From Succinatimonas hippei YIT 12066 (GTDB lineage Bacteria; Pseudomonadota; Gammaproteobacteria; Enterobacterales; Succinivibrionaceae): a stretch of 61,499 nt of DNA. The position numbers and the translations under genes were made by a program. Below are positions 29,272-38,719 of this stretch, piece after piece. Positions within the stretch are counted from its first letter, which is position 1. Every line of letters starts with the position of its first letter. A model generated the notes under the pieces. It was not told where the DNA came from, did not search any database, and was given only the letters and a program-made list of their open reading frames with translations. The DNA is taken from positions 1 to 61,499 of the forward strand of contig NZ_GL830945.1 of NCBI RefSeq assembly GCF_000188195.1, given 5' to 3'.

Positions 29272-30411
29272 CTATCCTCTGTTACGGTATGCACGCATTA
29301 AATCGATAAAATGATCAAACAAAGGTTTGGGATCATGAGGACCGGGGCTTGCTTCAGGATGACCTTGGAAGCTGAATGCCGGGCAATCAGTGCGCTCAAT
29401 GCCTTGTAAAGTTCCGTCAAATAATGACACGTGAGTTATCTTTAAAGTGTCGGGTAAAGTGTCGGCATCAACAGCAAAACCGTGATTTTGCGAAGTGATA
29501 TAAACACGTCCCGTTGCAATTTCACGAACCGGGTGATTTGCACCGTGGTGTCCGAATTTCATCTTTACGGTTTTGGCACCGGACGCAAGGCCTAACAGCT
29601 GATGACCTAAGCAAATGCCGAAAAGCGGTACTTTAGCCTTCATTAATTCCTGAATTGCTTCAATGGCATAGCTGCACGGCTCGGGATCTCCGGGACCGTT
29701 TGACAAAAATACGCCGTCAGGATTCATGGCAAGTACGTCTGAAGCTTTAGTCGTTGCCGGAACTACGGTGATCTTGCAGCCGCGGGAGGCAAGCATGCGC
29801 AGAATATTACGCTTGATGCCGAAGTCGTACGCGACGACATTAAACTCAGGATTATCGTTATTGACGTAACCTTTACCCAGCTGCCATTCACCTTCAGTCC
29901 AAATATACGGCTCTTTAGTTGTTACGACGCTAGCCAAATCCATACCTTTAAGACCGGCAAAAGCACGTGCTGCAGCAACAGCTTTTTCCGGAGTCATGGA
30001 AGGATCTGTAGTAAGACAGCCTGACTGGGCGCCTTTTTCACGGATAAGGCGGGTGAGCATTCTGGTATCAATACCGTAGATACCGGCTTTACCGTGTTTT
30101 TTAAGATAATCGCTAAGAGAAAGAGAAGAGCGGAAATTGGATGAAACGCTGGAAAGATCTTTGATAATTAAACCGGCTGCGCAAATATCTGCCGATTCGA
30201 AGTCCTCATTATTTGTTCCGTAATTACCGATATGAGGATAAGTTAAAGTTACTAATTGACGGGTGTAGGAAGGATCGGTGAGAATTTCCTGATAACCAGT
30301 CATGGATGTGTTAAAGACCACTTCGCCGGTTTCGGTCACACCGGGAAGGCCAAAGCCTTTCCCTTTAAAGACTGTGCCGTCAGCGAGTGCAAGGATTGCG
30401 GAAGTTACCAC
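29272..30411 (-). CDS. carA: Carbamoyl-phosphate synthase small subunit (glutaminase)
   Basis: This 379-residue class I glutamine amidotransferase delivers ammonia to Car[16 protein letters not shown] contains the catalytic Cys, and the His/Glu of the triad lie in [11 protein letters not shown]. The N-terminal CarA domain starts [14 protein letters not shown] and contains [11 protein letters not shown]. The start is GTG, preceded by a GGGGG tract. No pyrimidine attenuator was recognised upstream. Confidence 0.97.
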   Translation of the reverse strand: MVTSAILALADGTVFKGKGFGLPGVTETGEVVFNTSMTGYQEILTDPSYTRQLVTLTYPHIGNYGTNNEDFESADICAAGLIIKDLSSVSSNFRSSLSLSDYLKKHGKAGIYGIDTRMLTRLIREKGAQSGCLTTDPSMTPEKAVAAARAFAGLKGMDLASVVTTKEPYIWTEGEWQLGKGYVNNDNPEFNVVAYDFGIKRNILRMLASRGCKITVVPATTKASDVLAMNPDGVFLSNGPGDPEPCSYAIEAIQELMKAKVPLFGICLGHQLLGLASGAKTVKMKFGHHGANHPVREIATGRVYITSQNHGFAVDADTLPDTLKITHVSLFDGTLQGIERTDCPAFSFQGHPEASPGPHDPKPLFDHFIDLMRAYRNRG

Positions 30412-30645
30412 AAATACCCCCAGAATTCAGAGCTGAAACCACAGACTTTTGATCATTGCAAGCAAAAATATGAGATATTTTTGATGTAGATCTAAGTCCG
30501 TACTATTTTATCTTGATTTAACATTTTTTTCAAGTTTAGAAGAACCAGATTTAGCGTTGGCGGACAATTTTTTTAAGCAGTATGACTTTGGCCTTTACGG
30601 TGAATTTCATATACTACGAAAGATAGAGATAATAAGAGAATTAAT

Positions 30646-31080
30646 ATGATGTCGGATGTTGAAATTTATGCTGTTATAAACAGTTCTTTATCAAATGAAA
30701 GTATTCCTTTATCTCTTGAAAATGTTGAAGCAGGTTTTCCTCTGCCCAACGGCGGCCAGATAGACAGGCGTTTAGACGTTAATTCTTATCTTCTTGATCA
30801 TCCTAAAGCGACGATTGCCTTTACTGTAAGCGGAGAGTCCATGATTGACGCGGGGATTCTTCCCGGGGATTTGGTATTGGTCGATACCATGAAGGAAGCT
30901 TGCGACAAAGATGTTGTGGTTGCCTCAGTGGATAATGAATATACGATAAAAGAACTCAGAATCGGTCCGCCGCTGCAGCTGTTGCCGAAAAACAAGGAGT
31001 ATTCGCCGATTAAATTTGAAGACGGAATGGAGGTTAAAATTTTAGGTCCCGTTGTTTCGGTGATCAGAAAATATAAGTGA
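30646..31080 (+). CDS. umuD: UmuD-like S24 self-cleaving protein
   Basis: The 144-residue protein matches UmuD/LexA-type S24 peptidases without a DNA-binding domain. The predicted self-cleavage site is Ala29-Gly30 (EAGFPLP). The catalytic Ser is Ser65 in VSGESM and the Lys is Lys102 in YTIKEL; their spacing of 37 equals that of E. coli UmuD. Processed UmuD is the accessory subunit of translesion polymerase V. No umuC follows: the next gene is a DhaM-like protein. I also see no CTGT-N8-ACAG LexA box upstream. Two ATGs (30646, 30649) follow AAGAGA. Confidence 0.85.
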   Translation: MMSDVEIYAVINSSLSNESIPLSLENVEAGFPLPNGGQIDRRLDVNSYLLDHPKATIAFTVSGESMIDAGILPGDLVLVDTMKEACDKDVVVASVDNEYTIKELRIGPPLQLLPKNKEYSPIKFEDGMEVKILGPVVSVIRKYK

Positions 31081-31208
31081 AAGAGCGCACGAATTTCGTA
31101 TATAAATTTGCACAATTAAGATTTTTCTTTGAAAATCAGTTATTGTTATATGAAATTGATTAAAATAATAAAGGTAAACGACTTGCCTTAAGATAAGGAG
31201 TTTTTTTC

Positions 31209-31616
31209 ATGATTGGAATTGTTGTTGTTTCACATAGCAGTAAGGTCGCAGAGGGTATTTGCGACATGGTACAACAGATTTCTTCTCGCGACGGTGAAAA
31301 GTTGCCGATTTATCCTGCAGGCGGTAATGCACAGGGCGGCTTAGGTACGGATCCTCAACGTGTTCTTGAAGCAATTAAAAAAGCAGATCAGGGTGAAGGC
31401 GTAGTTGTTTTAGCTGATTTGGGTTCTGCTGTTATCAGTTCTCAGGCTGCTATTTCCATGTTGGATGAGCCTTTGAGATCCCGCGTTAGAATTGCTGATG
31501 CTCCTGTTCTTGAAGGGGCAATCGGTGCCGGTGTTGAAGCGGCTTCTGATGATGTAAGTTCACTTGATCTGGTTGTTTCCACTGCTGAAGGTTCACGTCA
31601 GCTTCACAAGAAATAG
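31209..31616 (+). CDS. dhaM: DhaM-like PTS phosphocarrier (EIIA domain)
   Basis: The 135-residue EIIA-Man-like domain carries the phosphorylatable His9 in VVVSHSSKVAEG. LPIYPAGGNAQGGLGTDPQRV and VVLADLGSAVISSQAA are typical of the DhaM family, which phosphorylates the ADP bound to DhaL for dihydroxyacetone kinase. The HPr and EI domains of the E. coli protein are absent, as in many species. No dhaK or dhaL is in this window, so it is an isolated subunit here. AAGGAG precedes the ATG. Confidence 0.82.
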   Translation: MIGIVVVSHSSKVAEGICDMVQQISSRDGEKLPIYPAGGNAQGGLGTDPQRVLEAIKKADQGEGVVVLADLGSAVISSQAAISMLDEPLRSRVRIADAPVLEGAIGAGVEAASDDVSSLDLVVSTAEGSRQLHKK

Positions 31617-31648
31617 TTCAGAGTTTTTCTATACTTTATCTTATTTTT

Positions 31649-31680
31649 TAAGAGCGGGAGTAGAAGTACTTCCGCTCTTA
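31649..31680 (+). terminator. Hairpin after dhaM
   Basis: TAAGAGCGGGAGTA (31649-31662) pairs with TACTTCCGCTCTTA (31667-31680) with one mismatch. The stem is strong, but the following T tract (TCGTTTAG) is poor. Confidence 0.6.
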
Positions 31681-31762
31681 TCGTTTAGTACCCTAATTTA
31701 AATCTAATTTTTATCCTTTATCTTTAGATTTGTGTTAAGTCGTTGTGTTTTAGGAGCAATAG

Positions 31763-32488
31763 ATGAAAAAATCTTTACAGGCTTTGTCTTTATCTTTAGC
31801 TGCCGGTGCAATGCTTTTATCTACACAAGCGTTGGCTGACAGCAAGTGTTCCTTAAAAGACGGAAAAATTACCGTTCAGGGAACGGGTACGATGAAAGTA
31901 ATGCCGGATGAGGCTGTGTTAAGCTTTTCTGTTACCGAAATTAAAGATAATGCAGCAGCGGCCAGAAATAGCGTTGAAGAACGCGTAACCGGATTTATAA
32001 CAGCATTAAAGCCTTTAAATCTCGGTCAAAACCAGATTTTGGCCGATAACCTTACTGTTTTCCCTAAATACAGCTATAACGAAGGAAAATCAAAGCTTGA
32101 GGGGTACAGTGCATATCGTGTGGTTAAGGTAACAGTTGATAATCTTGAGCTTATTCCTAAGGTTACTGATTTGGCCTTGGAATCCGGTATTAATGAAGTT
32201 GCAGGTTTTGAGTATCAGGTAAAAGATCTTGAATCGGTTAAAAAAGAAGCAGCTAAACTTGCAATTAAGGATGCAAAAGAAAAAGCTCAGCTTTTAGCTG
32301 ACGGCTTTGAAGTTAAAATTGCGCATCCTTGTGATTTGCAGTTTGTTGAAGCAGGCTCAATCATGCCTTATCGCAATCGTCTTATGATGGCAAAGGCAGC
32401 GTCGGATAATGCTGCGGTTGAGGCATCGTATGAAGTCCAGCCGATGACCGTTACTACTCAGGTCAATGCGGTTTTTTCCTTAAAGTAA
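31763..32488 (+). CDS. SIMPL-domain (DUF541/YggE-like) periplasmic protein
   Basis: The 241-residue protein has a signal peptide (MKKSLQALSLSLAAGAMLLS, ending near TQALA) and a SIMPL domain. The domain starts ITVQGTGTMKVMPDEAVLSFSVTE and ends with VTTQVNAVFSLK, both characteristic. E. coli YggE is the nearest named relative and has been tied to oxidative stress, with no defined activity. The ATG follows AGGAG. A terminator follows the gene. Confidence 0.88.
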   Translation: MKKSLQALSLSLAAGAMLLSTQALADSKCSLKDGKITVQGTGTMKVMPDEAVLSFSVTEIKDNAAAARNSVEERVTGFITALKPLNLGQNQILADNLTVFPKYSYNEGKSKLEGYSAYRVVKVTVDNLELIPKVTDLALESGINEVAGFEYQVKDLESVKKEAAKLAIKDAKEKAQLLADGFEVKIAHPCDLQFVEAGSIMPYRNRLMMAKAASDNAAVEASYEVQPMTVTTQVNAVFSLK

Positions 32489-32516
32489 GTGTTTAATTAG
32501 TATATGTGTTTTTTAG

Positions 32517-32551
32517 CGGCTGTGTATGACATCACGGCCGTTTTTCTTTTT
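32517..32551 (+). terminator. Intrinsic terminator after the SIMPL gene
   Basis: CGGCTGTG (32517-32524) pairs with CACGGCCG (32533-32540), with one wobble, followed by TTTTTCTTTT. Confidence 0.85.
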
Positions 32552-32601
32552 TGTCTTTTTAGCGGATAATATCGCCATTCCCTTTTAATACTTAAAAAAC
32601 G

Positions 32602-34440
32602 ATGAGATCTATTGAATTATTAGCTCCTGCAAAAGATAAGGAAACGGCTATTGCTGCTGTTTTGGCCGGATGTGATGCTCTTTTTATCGGTGGTCCGGCA
32701 TTCGGTGCCCGATTTGATGCTGCAAACAGTTTTACTGATTTAAAAGAAATCTGTGCATTTGCTCATCGTTTTAATGTCAAGGTTCATTTGACTTTGAATA
32801 CTCTTTTATATGACGAAGAATTAAATAAAGCTCAGGAAATCTTAAATGAAGCGGGAAAATGCGGAGTTGATGCCGTAATTTTTCAAGATCCGGCTGTTTT
32901 GCAGCTTGATATCCCTCAAGGCGTAGAGTTGCATGCAAGTACTCAGTGCGATATTTCTACAAAAGAAAAATTAAAATTTTATGAAAATTTAAGCGTAAGT
33001 CAGGCAGTTTTAGCAAGAGAGTTGTCTTTAAAGGAAATCCGAGCCCTTCACGATTATTGTCCCAAGATAAGACTTGAAGCTTTTGTTGCCGGTGCTTTAT
33101 GCGTCGGGCAATCAGGTATTTGTTATATATCTGAATTTATGACCGGAAGAAGCGCCAACCGCGGACAATGTGCTCATATATGCAGACTACCGATGGATCT
33201 TTATGATAAAGAAAATAAACCGGTTGCACACGGACACCTTTTATCGATGAAGGATAACTTTGCCGGGAATGATTTAAAGGATCTGATTGATGCCGGTGTA
33301 AGTTCTTTTAAAATTGAAGGAAGACTTAAAGATCGGGATTATGTGGTTAATATGACCGCAAAATTCAGAGAACTTTTAGATAAGCTAATTGCATCTTCTG
33401 ACGGTACTTTATGCAGATCATCAAGCGGCATATGCAAACGAAACTTTATTCCTGATGAAAGACGTACATTCAACCGCGGCTTTACCGATAATCTTCTTTA
33501 CGGAAATAATGATGATTTGGTTAATATAAAAAGTCCTAAATTTGAAGGAATGCCTATCGGTAAGGTAATTTCCGTAAATAGCAAAGGACAAAATACAAAG
33601 CTTTTAGTTAAACCGTTTAAAAATTTTAAAATTGTTAACGGAGACGGCTTTACATATTTTAAAAACGGAGAGTTAACCGGTTTTAGGTGTAATAAAGCAA
33701 GTGATAGTAATGGTAATGTTTTAATTGAGGTTCACGGAAAAGCCGATATCCCGACTAATTTAGTATTAAAAAGAAATATTGATACGGCATTTATTAAGTC
33801 GCTGCATGCAAAAGATGCAGTAGAACGCTATATGAAGCTTAAAGGAAAACTTTATCTGGAAAACAAAGGAGAAAACTGTAAGCTGATTTTGTGTTATGCA
33901 GATGAATTAGAGCGCAGCGGTAAGGCTGAATGCTCTTTTAAATCCGTATTAGGATCTATGGCTCTTGATCCTAAGAATATTTCAGATAAGTTGAAAAAAT
34001 GTGCCGATCCTTATTTAAAGGTTGAAAGCATAGATTTTGTTTTTGATGATTTTAATTTGCTGACTTTGCCGATTTCAGCCGTTAATGAGTTAAGACGTCA
34101 GGCGCAAAATGATTATTTGTCAAAGATTGGTAAAGTAAATCCTGATTATAAGTTTACATTGCCGCATCCTTTGCCGCGTTATCCTTATGCAATAGATGAA
34201 AGATTAGTTTTAAATAATAGAGCTAAAGCTTTTTATTCTCAACTTTCAGCTAATGATTCAAAGTTAAAAAATATTGTAAAACAAAGCGTTATGACAAGTA
34301 GAAATTGTCTTATCCGTAATCATTGCTTATGTAGTAAAGATGGGGGAAAGACTTCAGGTTATACTTTGGTTATTGGAAAACACCGGTTTAAGATTGTTTG
34401 TGATTGCGTTGCCTGCAAAATGCATTTAATTGCCTTGTAG
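32602..34440 (+). CDS. rlhA: U32-family peptidase-like protein, probable 23S rRNA C2501 hydroxylase RlhA
   Basis: The 612-residue protein begins IELLAPAKDKETAIAAVLAGCDALFIGGPAFGAR, the U32 N-terminal motif. It contains the U32 signature region EAFVAGALCVGQSGICYISEF plus NRGQCAHICRLP, with four Cys that may bind an iron-sulfur cluster. A long C-terminal extension with a further Cys cluster (IRNHCLCSKDGG and VCDCVACKMH) fits RlhA (YdcP, about 650 residues) better than TrhP/YegQ (about 450). RlhA hydroxylates C2501 of 23S rRNA using prephenate-derived chemistry; no peptidase activity is expected. The gene lies just upstream of yoaA, with a 33-nt gap. Confidence 0.83.
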   Translation: MRSIELLAPAKDKETAIAAVLAGCDALFIGGPAFGARFDAANSFTDLKEICAFAHRFNVKVHLTLNTLLYDEELNKAQEILNEAGKCGVDAVIFQDPAVLQLDIPQGVELHASTQCDISTKEKLKFYENLSVSQAVLARELSLKEIRALHDYCPKIRLEAFVAGALCVGQSGICYISEFMTGRSANRGQCAHICRLPMDLYDKENKPVAHGHLLSMKDNFAGNDLKDLIDAGVSSFKIEGRLKDRDYVVNMTAKFRELLDKLIASSDGTLCRSSSGICKRNFIPDERRTFNRGFTDNLLYGNNDDLVNIKSPKFEGMPIGKVISVNSKGQNTKLLVKPFKNFKIVNGDGFTYFKNGELTGFRCNKASDSNGNVLIEVHGKADIPTNLVLKRNIDTAFIKSLHAKDAVERYMKLKGKLYLENKGENCKLILCYADELERSGKAECSFKSVLGSMALDPKNISDKLKKCADPYLKVESIDFVFDDFNLLTLPISAVNELRRQAQNDYLSKIGKVNPDYKFTLPHPLPRYPYAIDERLVLNNRAKAFYSQLSANDSKLKNIVKQSVMTSRNCLIRNHCLCSKDGGKTSGYTLVIGKHRFKIVCDCVACKMHLIAL

Positions 34441-34473
34441 CTTTGTTTGTCTATAGAAATCAAGAGAAAATAC

Positions 34474-36555
34474 ATGCAAAAGTATGAGACAGCCGTTGAG
34501 TTTTTAGAGGATGATGATTTTGAAACTCAATCTTTGCCTGATTTAAGTGAAGTTTTTGACGCCGGCGGACTTTTAAGCGTAAAACTTAAAAATTATTTTC
34601 CTCGAGAGGGGCAAAAAGAAATGGCAAAGGCAGTTCAGGACGCTTTTGCCCGCGGTAAGATTCTAATTTCCGAAGCCGGTACCGGTACCGGTAAAACGTA
34701 TGCTTATTTAATTCCGGCTTTGCTTGCAAGAAAAAAAGTCGTAATTTCAACCGGAACTAAAGCTCTTCAGGATCAGCTTATAAAATATGATGTTCCCAAG
34801 CTTTTAAGTCTTTTGAAACTTAAAACTCCCTATACGGTGTTAAAGGGTTTTAATAATTATTTATGCCGTAAAAAACTTGATGATATAAGGTATGGGAACG
34901 TTCTTGCACCTAAAACGTTAAATTATGTTAAAGCAATAGAAAGTGACGCGATAATTAATAAAGATAATGATAATGCTGATTTTGCGGAAATAAATTCCAA
35001 GCTGCCGCTTAAAATCACTGAACTTTTAACCTGCTCAAGAGCGCAGTGTGCCGGTAAAGACTGTCCTTATTATCCTGATGAGTGTTTTGCTTTAATGGCG
35101 CGGCGCCGATCTCAGAAAAGTCAGGTGGTAATTATCAATCATTCTTTATTTTTTGCTTCAAGGGAAATTGATAAAAACCCTAATAAATCAATGCATTTGC
35201 TGCCTGATTTTGATGCTTTGGTTTTTGATGAAGCTCATGCGATCCCTGATGCTTGCCGTTCATTTTATTCTTGCAGTGTTTCGCATCGCGGTTTTATGCA
35301 ATTTACCGAAGATTTCCTTGCGGTTTTACGCGATATAGATTTTGAGGGAATAGAAGCATTTAATACTTTGTTCGTGAAGCTTAATACTGCTTCACGAGAA
35401 TTGCTTGACATGCTGCGTCCGTATAAAGGGACAAATGACATTCGATTACTTAAATATTTAAACTTTACAGCCGATGCCGAGTATTCGGAGCTTAAAGTAA
35501 ATCCGTTGTTTCGTAATAAGATGGGTGAGATTTATTTGGCACTTAAAGATATTGCAAAGTTAATTAAAAATAATGCCGAATCAAATCCTGATCGTTTTGA
35601 AAAGTTAACAGAAACGGTTAATGAAATGATGGATACCGTTGTTTCTGTAATGACATTTGATCGGAATAAAGACGGAACGAAAAAAGACAGCAATTATGTT
35701 GCTTTTAGTGAATGCAGTGAAAAGAATTATATTTTAACTATATCTCCGCTTGAAGTCGGCGGAGCACTTAAAAAAGAATTCAGTACGCTTTTGGAGAAAG
35801 GCACCGGCATCGTTATGACATCTGCAACTGTAAGTGTTAATAATGATTTTACGAAATTTATTTATGATGCCGGCTGTGCGGATTTAGCTCCTGAAACGTT
35901 AATCGTGCCGTCGATTTTTGATTATGCTAAAAACTCACGTCTTTTCGTGTCCGAATATTTTCCTGACAGTAATGATGATGCACGTATTGTAAAAATTATA
36001 AATATGCTTTTGCCGGCAATTGAAGAGGTTCGCGGCGGTGTATTTTTCTTGACAACGTCATATAAGGCACTAAAAGAAGCAGATTCAATTTTGCGCGAAA
36101 AACTTAAAGATAAGCGTCAAGTTTTATGCCAGGCATCAGGCAAATCAAATTTTGCGATGATGGACGAATTTAAAAAAGACGGAAATGCTGTTTTAATCGG
36201 TACTTCTTCTTTTTGGGAGGGAGTGGATGTCCCCGGAAAGGCTTTGTCTTTAGTTATTATTGATAAGCTTCCTTTTGCTCCGCCTAACGATCCTATTTAT
36301 CAGGCCCGAGCAGAAAAGTGCCGATCTAAAGGTATTGAACCTTTTGTTAATATTTCATTGCCTGAAGCCGTAATTACTCTGCGTCAGGGAGTAGGCAGAT
36401 TAATAAGACAGGAAAACGATACCGGTGCAATGGTTATATGCGATCCGCGCTTAATTGCACGTAATTACGGACGGTTATTTTTATCTTCATTACCGCCGAT
36501 GCGTCGTTGCAAGGATATTTCGGATCTTATGAGTTTTTTAAAAGCTCAGAATTAA
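34474..36555 (+). CDS. yoaA: DinG-family ATP-dependent helicase YoaA
   Basis: This superfamily 2 helicase of the XPD/DinG type is about 693 residues long. Walker A is EAGTGTGKTYAYLIPALLA and the DEAH box is in ALVFDEAHAIPDACR. Four Cys (CSRAQCAGKDCPYYPDECF) form the iron-sulfur cluster between motifs I and II. Motif VI is VGRLIRQENDTG. In E. coli YoaA works with HolC in repair of replication blocks. The frame is open from a TTG at 34447, but ATG 34474 follows AAGAGA by 7 nt. The order yoaA-tsaB is shared with E. coli. Confidence 0.93.
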   Translation: MQKYETAVEFLEDDDFETQSLPDLSEVFDAGGLLSVKLKNYFPREGQKEMAKAVQDAFARGKILISEAGTGTGKTYAYLIPALLARKKVVISTGTKALQDQLIKYDVPKLLSLLKLKTPYTVLKGFNNYLCRKKLDDIRYGNVLAPKTLNYVKAIESDAIINKDNDNADFAEINSKLPLKITELLTCSRAQCAGKDCPYYPDECFALMARRRSQKSQVVIINHSLFFASREIDKNPNKSMHLLPDFDALVFDEAHAIPDACRSFYSCSVSHRGFMQFTEDFLAVLRDIDFEGIEAFNTLFVKLNTASRELLDMLRPYKGTNDIRLLKYLNFTADAEYSELKVNPLFRNKMGEIYLALKDIAKLIKNNAESNPDRFEKLTETVNEMMDTVVSVMTFDRNKDGTKKDSNYVAFSECSEKNYILTISPLEVGGALKKEFSTLLEKGTGIVMTSATVSVNNDFTKFIYDAGCADLAPETLIVPSIFDYAKNSRLFVSEYFPDSNDDARIVKIINMLLPAIEEVRGGVFFLTTSYKALKEADSILREKLKDKRQVLCQASGKSNFAMMDEFKKDGNAVLIGTSSFWEGVDVPGKALSLVIIDKLPFAPPNDPIYQARAEKCRSKGIEPFVNISLPEAVITLRQGVGRLIRQENDTGAMVICDPRLIARNYGRLFLSSLPPMRRCKDISDLMSFLKAQN

Positions 36556-36643
36556 AATAAAAGCTTATTATTTTTTTTTAATTTTAAAGATTTTGCGTTA
36601 TTCTAGCGCTTAAAGTTTTTAAACGGTTTCGGAGGATCTTTCA

Positions 36644-37327
36644 GTGCTTCTTGCTTTGGATACGGCTACGGAAAATTGTTCGGCAGCTTTGGAAAAAGAC
36701 GGAAAAATATTTAGTGTCAGCGAAGTTGCGCAACAAAAGCATGCCGCGATTATTTTGCCGATGATTGACTCCTTGTTAAGCAGTGCACAAGCAAAACGCG
36801 AAGATTTGCAAGGAATTGTATTCGGCAGAGGGCCGGGTTCATTTACAGGAGTACGCATAGGTACGTCAATTGCTCAAGGATTAAGTCTCGGACTTAATAT
36901 TAAAGCATTGGGCGTAAGTGATTTGAAAGCCCTTGCCTTTGAAGCTATAGGAGAAAAAGAGGGAAAGGTTGTGGCTTCAATTGATGCAAGAATGGGTGAA
37001 GTATATTTTTGCATTTATGAGAAAAAAGGCGTTGATTTAATTGAACTATGTGAAGAACAGGTAATAAAACCGGAAACGGCAGTTTCCTTATGTAAAGAAA
37101 AAGCTCCGGATGCTGTATATGCCGGTACGGGAGTGGCAATTCTAAAAGATCATGGTTTGGATCTTAATACTCAGGTGTCCGTTCTTTATCCCGATGCTAA
37201 GGCAATGTTAAAACTTGGAGCTCTATCTTTTTCAAGTGCCGCATGCGATCCGGCTGAAGCTTTACCGGTATATTTGCGTAATGAGGTAACTTGGAAAAAG
37301 GTTTCTGAACAAAAATTAAAAGTTTAA
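36644..37327 (+). CDS. tsaB: tRNA threonylcarbamoyladenosine biosynthesis protein TsaB
   Basis: This 227-residue ASKHA-fold protein starts LLALDTATENCSAAL and contains GRGPGSFTGVRIGTSIAQGLSLGL, the TsaB hallmark. It scaffolds TsaD and TsaE for t6A37 formation on ANN-decoding tRNAs. The start is GTG, preceded by GGAGG at 8 nt. It is downstream of yoaA, as in E. coli. Confidence 0.96.
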   Translation: MLLALDTATENCSAALEKDGKIFSVSEVAQQKHAAIILPMIDSLLSSAQAKREDLQGIVFGRGPGSFTGVRIGTSIAQGLSLGLNIKALGVSDLKALAFEAIGEKEGKVVASIDARMGEVYFCIYEKKGVDLIELCEEQVIKPETAVSLCKEKAPDAVYAGTGVAILKDHGLDLNTQVSVLYPDAKAMLKLGALSFSSAACDPAEALPVYLRNEVTWKKVSEQKLKV

Positions 37328-37395
37328 GCGGCTAATTTTTTGCTAATTACCGAGTTTGATACTATATATAAAGTATCAAATAAGAGGATTGTTTT

Positions 37396-37812
37396 ATGCA
37401 AAGAAGCGGTTTATTTTTTATTATATGCGCGTTTTCCATAACCGCTCTTTGTGCATGCTCATCATCTGTTGATTTCAAACCGCAGTATGCAAGCGGAGCT
37501 GAACTTAATCCTAGGGTTCAAGGTGTTCCTGCCGTTTCGTTGATGGCTCCGAATGCAGCTTTGAAAGTTAAAAAAGCCGATAGTGATAAAAATTTATCCG
37601 GAAAGTTAAGTTCAAGTGAGCCCAAACCTGCCGTGGAACCTCCTGAGGCTAAGCAGCAGAAAGTAAAAGTAAAGCGGGTTTATGTGCCTTACTACTACGA
37701 TGATTATTACTATCGTCCTTGGTTTCGTCCCTACATGGGGTGGCATTGGGGCAGTCCGTGGCGTCACAGATCACACTCTCATTTCGGGGTCGGTCTCGGC
37801 TTCGGTTTTTAA
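37396..37812 (+). CDS. Small Tyr/Trp/His-rich lipoprotein
   Basis: This 138-residue protein has a type II signal peptide (MQRSGLFFIICAFSITALCAC, lipobox LCAC, lipidated Cys near residue 21). A Pro/Lys-rich linker follows (about 50-90). The C-terminal patch is unusual, with YVPYYYDDYYYRPWFRPYMG, then WHWGSPWRHRSHSH and a GVGLGFGF end. I do not recognise the family. It stands where E. coli has the Slp-like yeaY, but no Slp domain is visible. Its stop codon overlaps the stop of the convergent dam gene by 3 nt, with no terminator between. Metal or membrane interaction through the His/Tyr patch is only a guess. Confidence 0.75.
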   Translation: MQRSGLFFIICAFSITALCACSSSVDFKPQYASGAELNPRVQGVPAVSLMAPNAALKVKKADSDKNLSGKLSSSEPKPAVEPPEAKQQKVKVKRVYVPYYYDDYYYRPWFRPYMGWHWGSPWRHRSHSHFGVGLGFGF

Positions 37813-38693
37813 TATTTAAGTTTTTTCTTGCGATTTTTTTTAATTCGGCCTGAAAGATCGTAATTTGTGATAATTATTTCCTTTATCTGACCGCGAGTGC
37901 TGCCGCTTGCGTTAATGCTGCGTGTAGCATTAATCATTTCCATTTCAAAATTTTTGTAAAGATTGATAATAAAAGGAGCTGTCGAGTTAGACAGCATAAA
38001 TTTGATGCCGCGTTTATCAAGTTCTTTACAGAATTCAAAAAGCTCGTAGTCATTTTCTTCAGTCCACTGAACAGGCTGATATGACGTAAATGATTTTTCG
38101 GAAATAGGGAAATAGGGCGGGTCGAGATAAACGAAAGCATCGGAGTCTATATCGTCCAGTAAATCATAAAAATGGCCGCAGCGTATGTCGGTCGGGTTTT
38201 TGTGCATATAGCTGTTAGCCGCATCAAGAACCTCATCATCGCAAATTTTAGGATCTGTATATTTACCGAAGGGGGTATTAAAATAATTTTTGCTGTTTAC
38301 TCGATAAAGTCCGTTAAAACAGGTTTTTATAAGATAAATAAAACGTGCGGCTCTTTTAATTTTAGGTAAATTCAAAAAGTCAGGATCACGATCTAATGCA
38401 CGGATCTTCAAGAAAAAATCTTTGTCGTAAGGATAACTTCTTAAAAGTGTTTTTAATTCGTCAAGATTGTCTCGAATTTGAATATAGGTATTTATAAGCT
38501 CCTCATTAGTATCATTGATAATTGATTTAGGAGCATTTAAAGCAAAATATACGCATCCGCTGCCTACAAACGGTTCGACAAAACTTGAAATTTTGTCAGG
38601 CATAAAGAATAAAAGCTGATTTAAGGTACGGCGTTTTCCTCCGGCCCATTTAATAAAAGGTTTAACCATATCATTTTTATTTACGGTATACAT
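37809..38693 (-). CDS. dam: DNA adenine methylase (Dam, GATC-type)
   Basis: This 294-residue alpha-class N6-adenine methyltransferase has the SAM-binding motif FIKWAGGKR (13-21) and PFVGSGCVYF (41-50). The catalytic DPPY motif is at 191-194 (VYLDPPYFPISEK). The middle segment TCFNGLYRVNSKNYFNTPFGKY resembles the Dam DNA-contact region that follows the RYGYNGL segment in E. coli. ATG 38693 follows AAGGA and gives a length near E. coli Dam (278). No restriction gene is adjacent, so a solitary Dam for mismatch repair and replication control is likely. A phage-type or orphan M.DpnII-like enzyme is the alternative. Confidence 0.9.
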   Translation of the reverse strand: MYTVNKNDMVKPFIKWAGGKRRTLNQLLFFMPDKISSFVEPFVGSGCVYFALNAPKSIINDTNEELINTYIQIRDNLDELKTLLRSYPYDKDFFLKIRALDRDPDFLNLPKIKRAARFIYLIKTCFNGLYRVNSKNYFNTPFGKYTDPKICDDEVLDAANSYMHKNPTDIRCGHFYDLLDDIDSDAFVYLDPPYFPISEKSFTSYQPVQWTEENDYELFEFCKELDKRGIKFMLSNSTAPFIINLYKNFEMEMINATRSINASGSTRGQIKEIIITNYDLSGRIKKNRKKKLKY

Positions 38694-38719
38694 TTGTGAT
38701 CCTTTTTATTTTTAATTTT

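Noticed and set aside
30481-30645. Possible LexA box upstream of the UmuD-like gene.
   Set aside because: No CTGT-N8-ACAG pair could be found by eye; a lineage-specific motif cannot be excluded.
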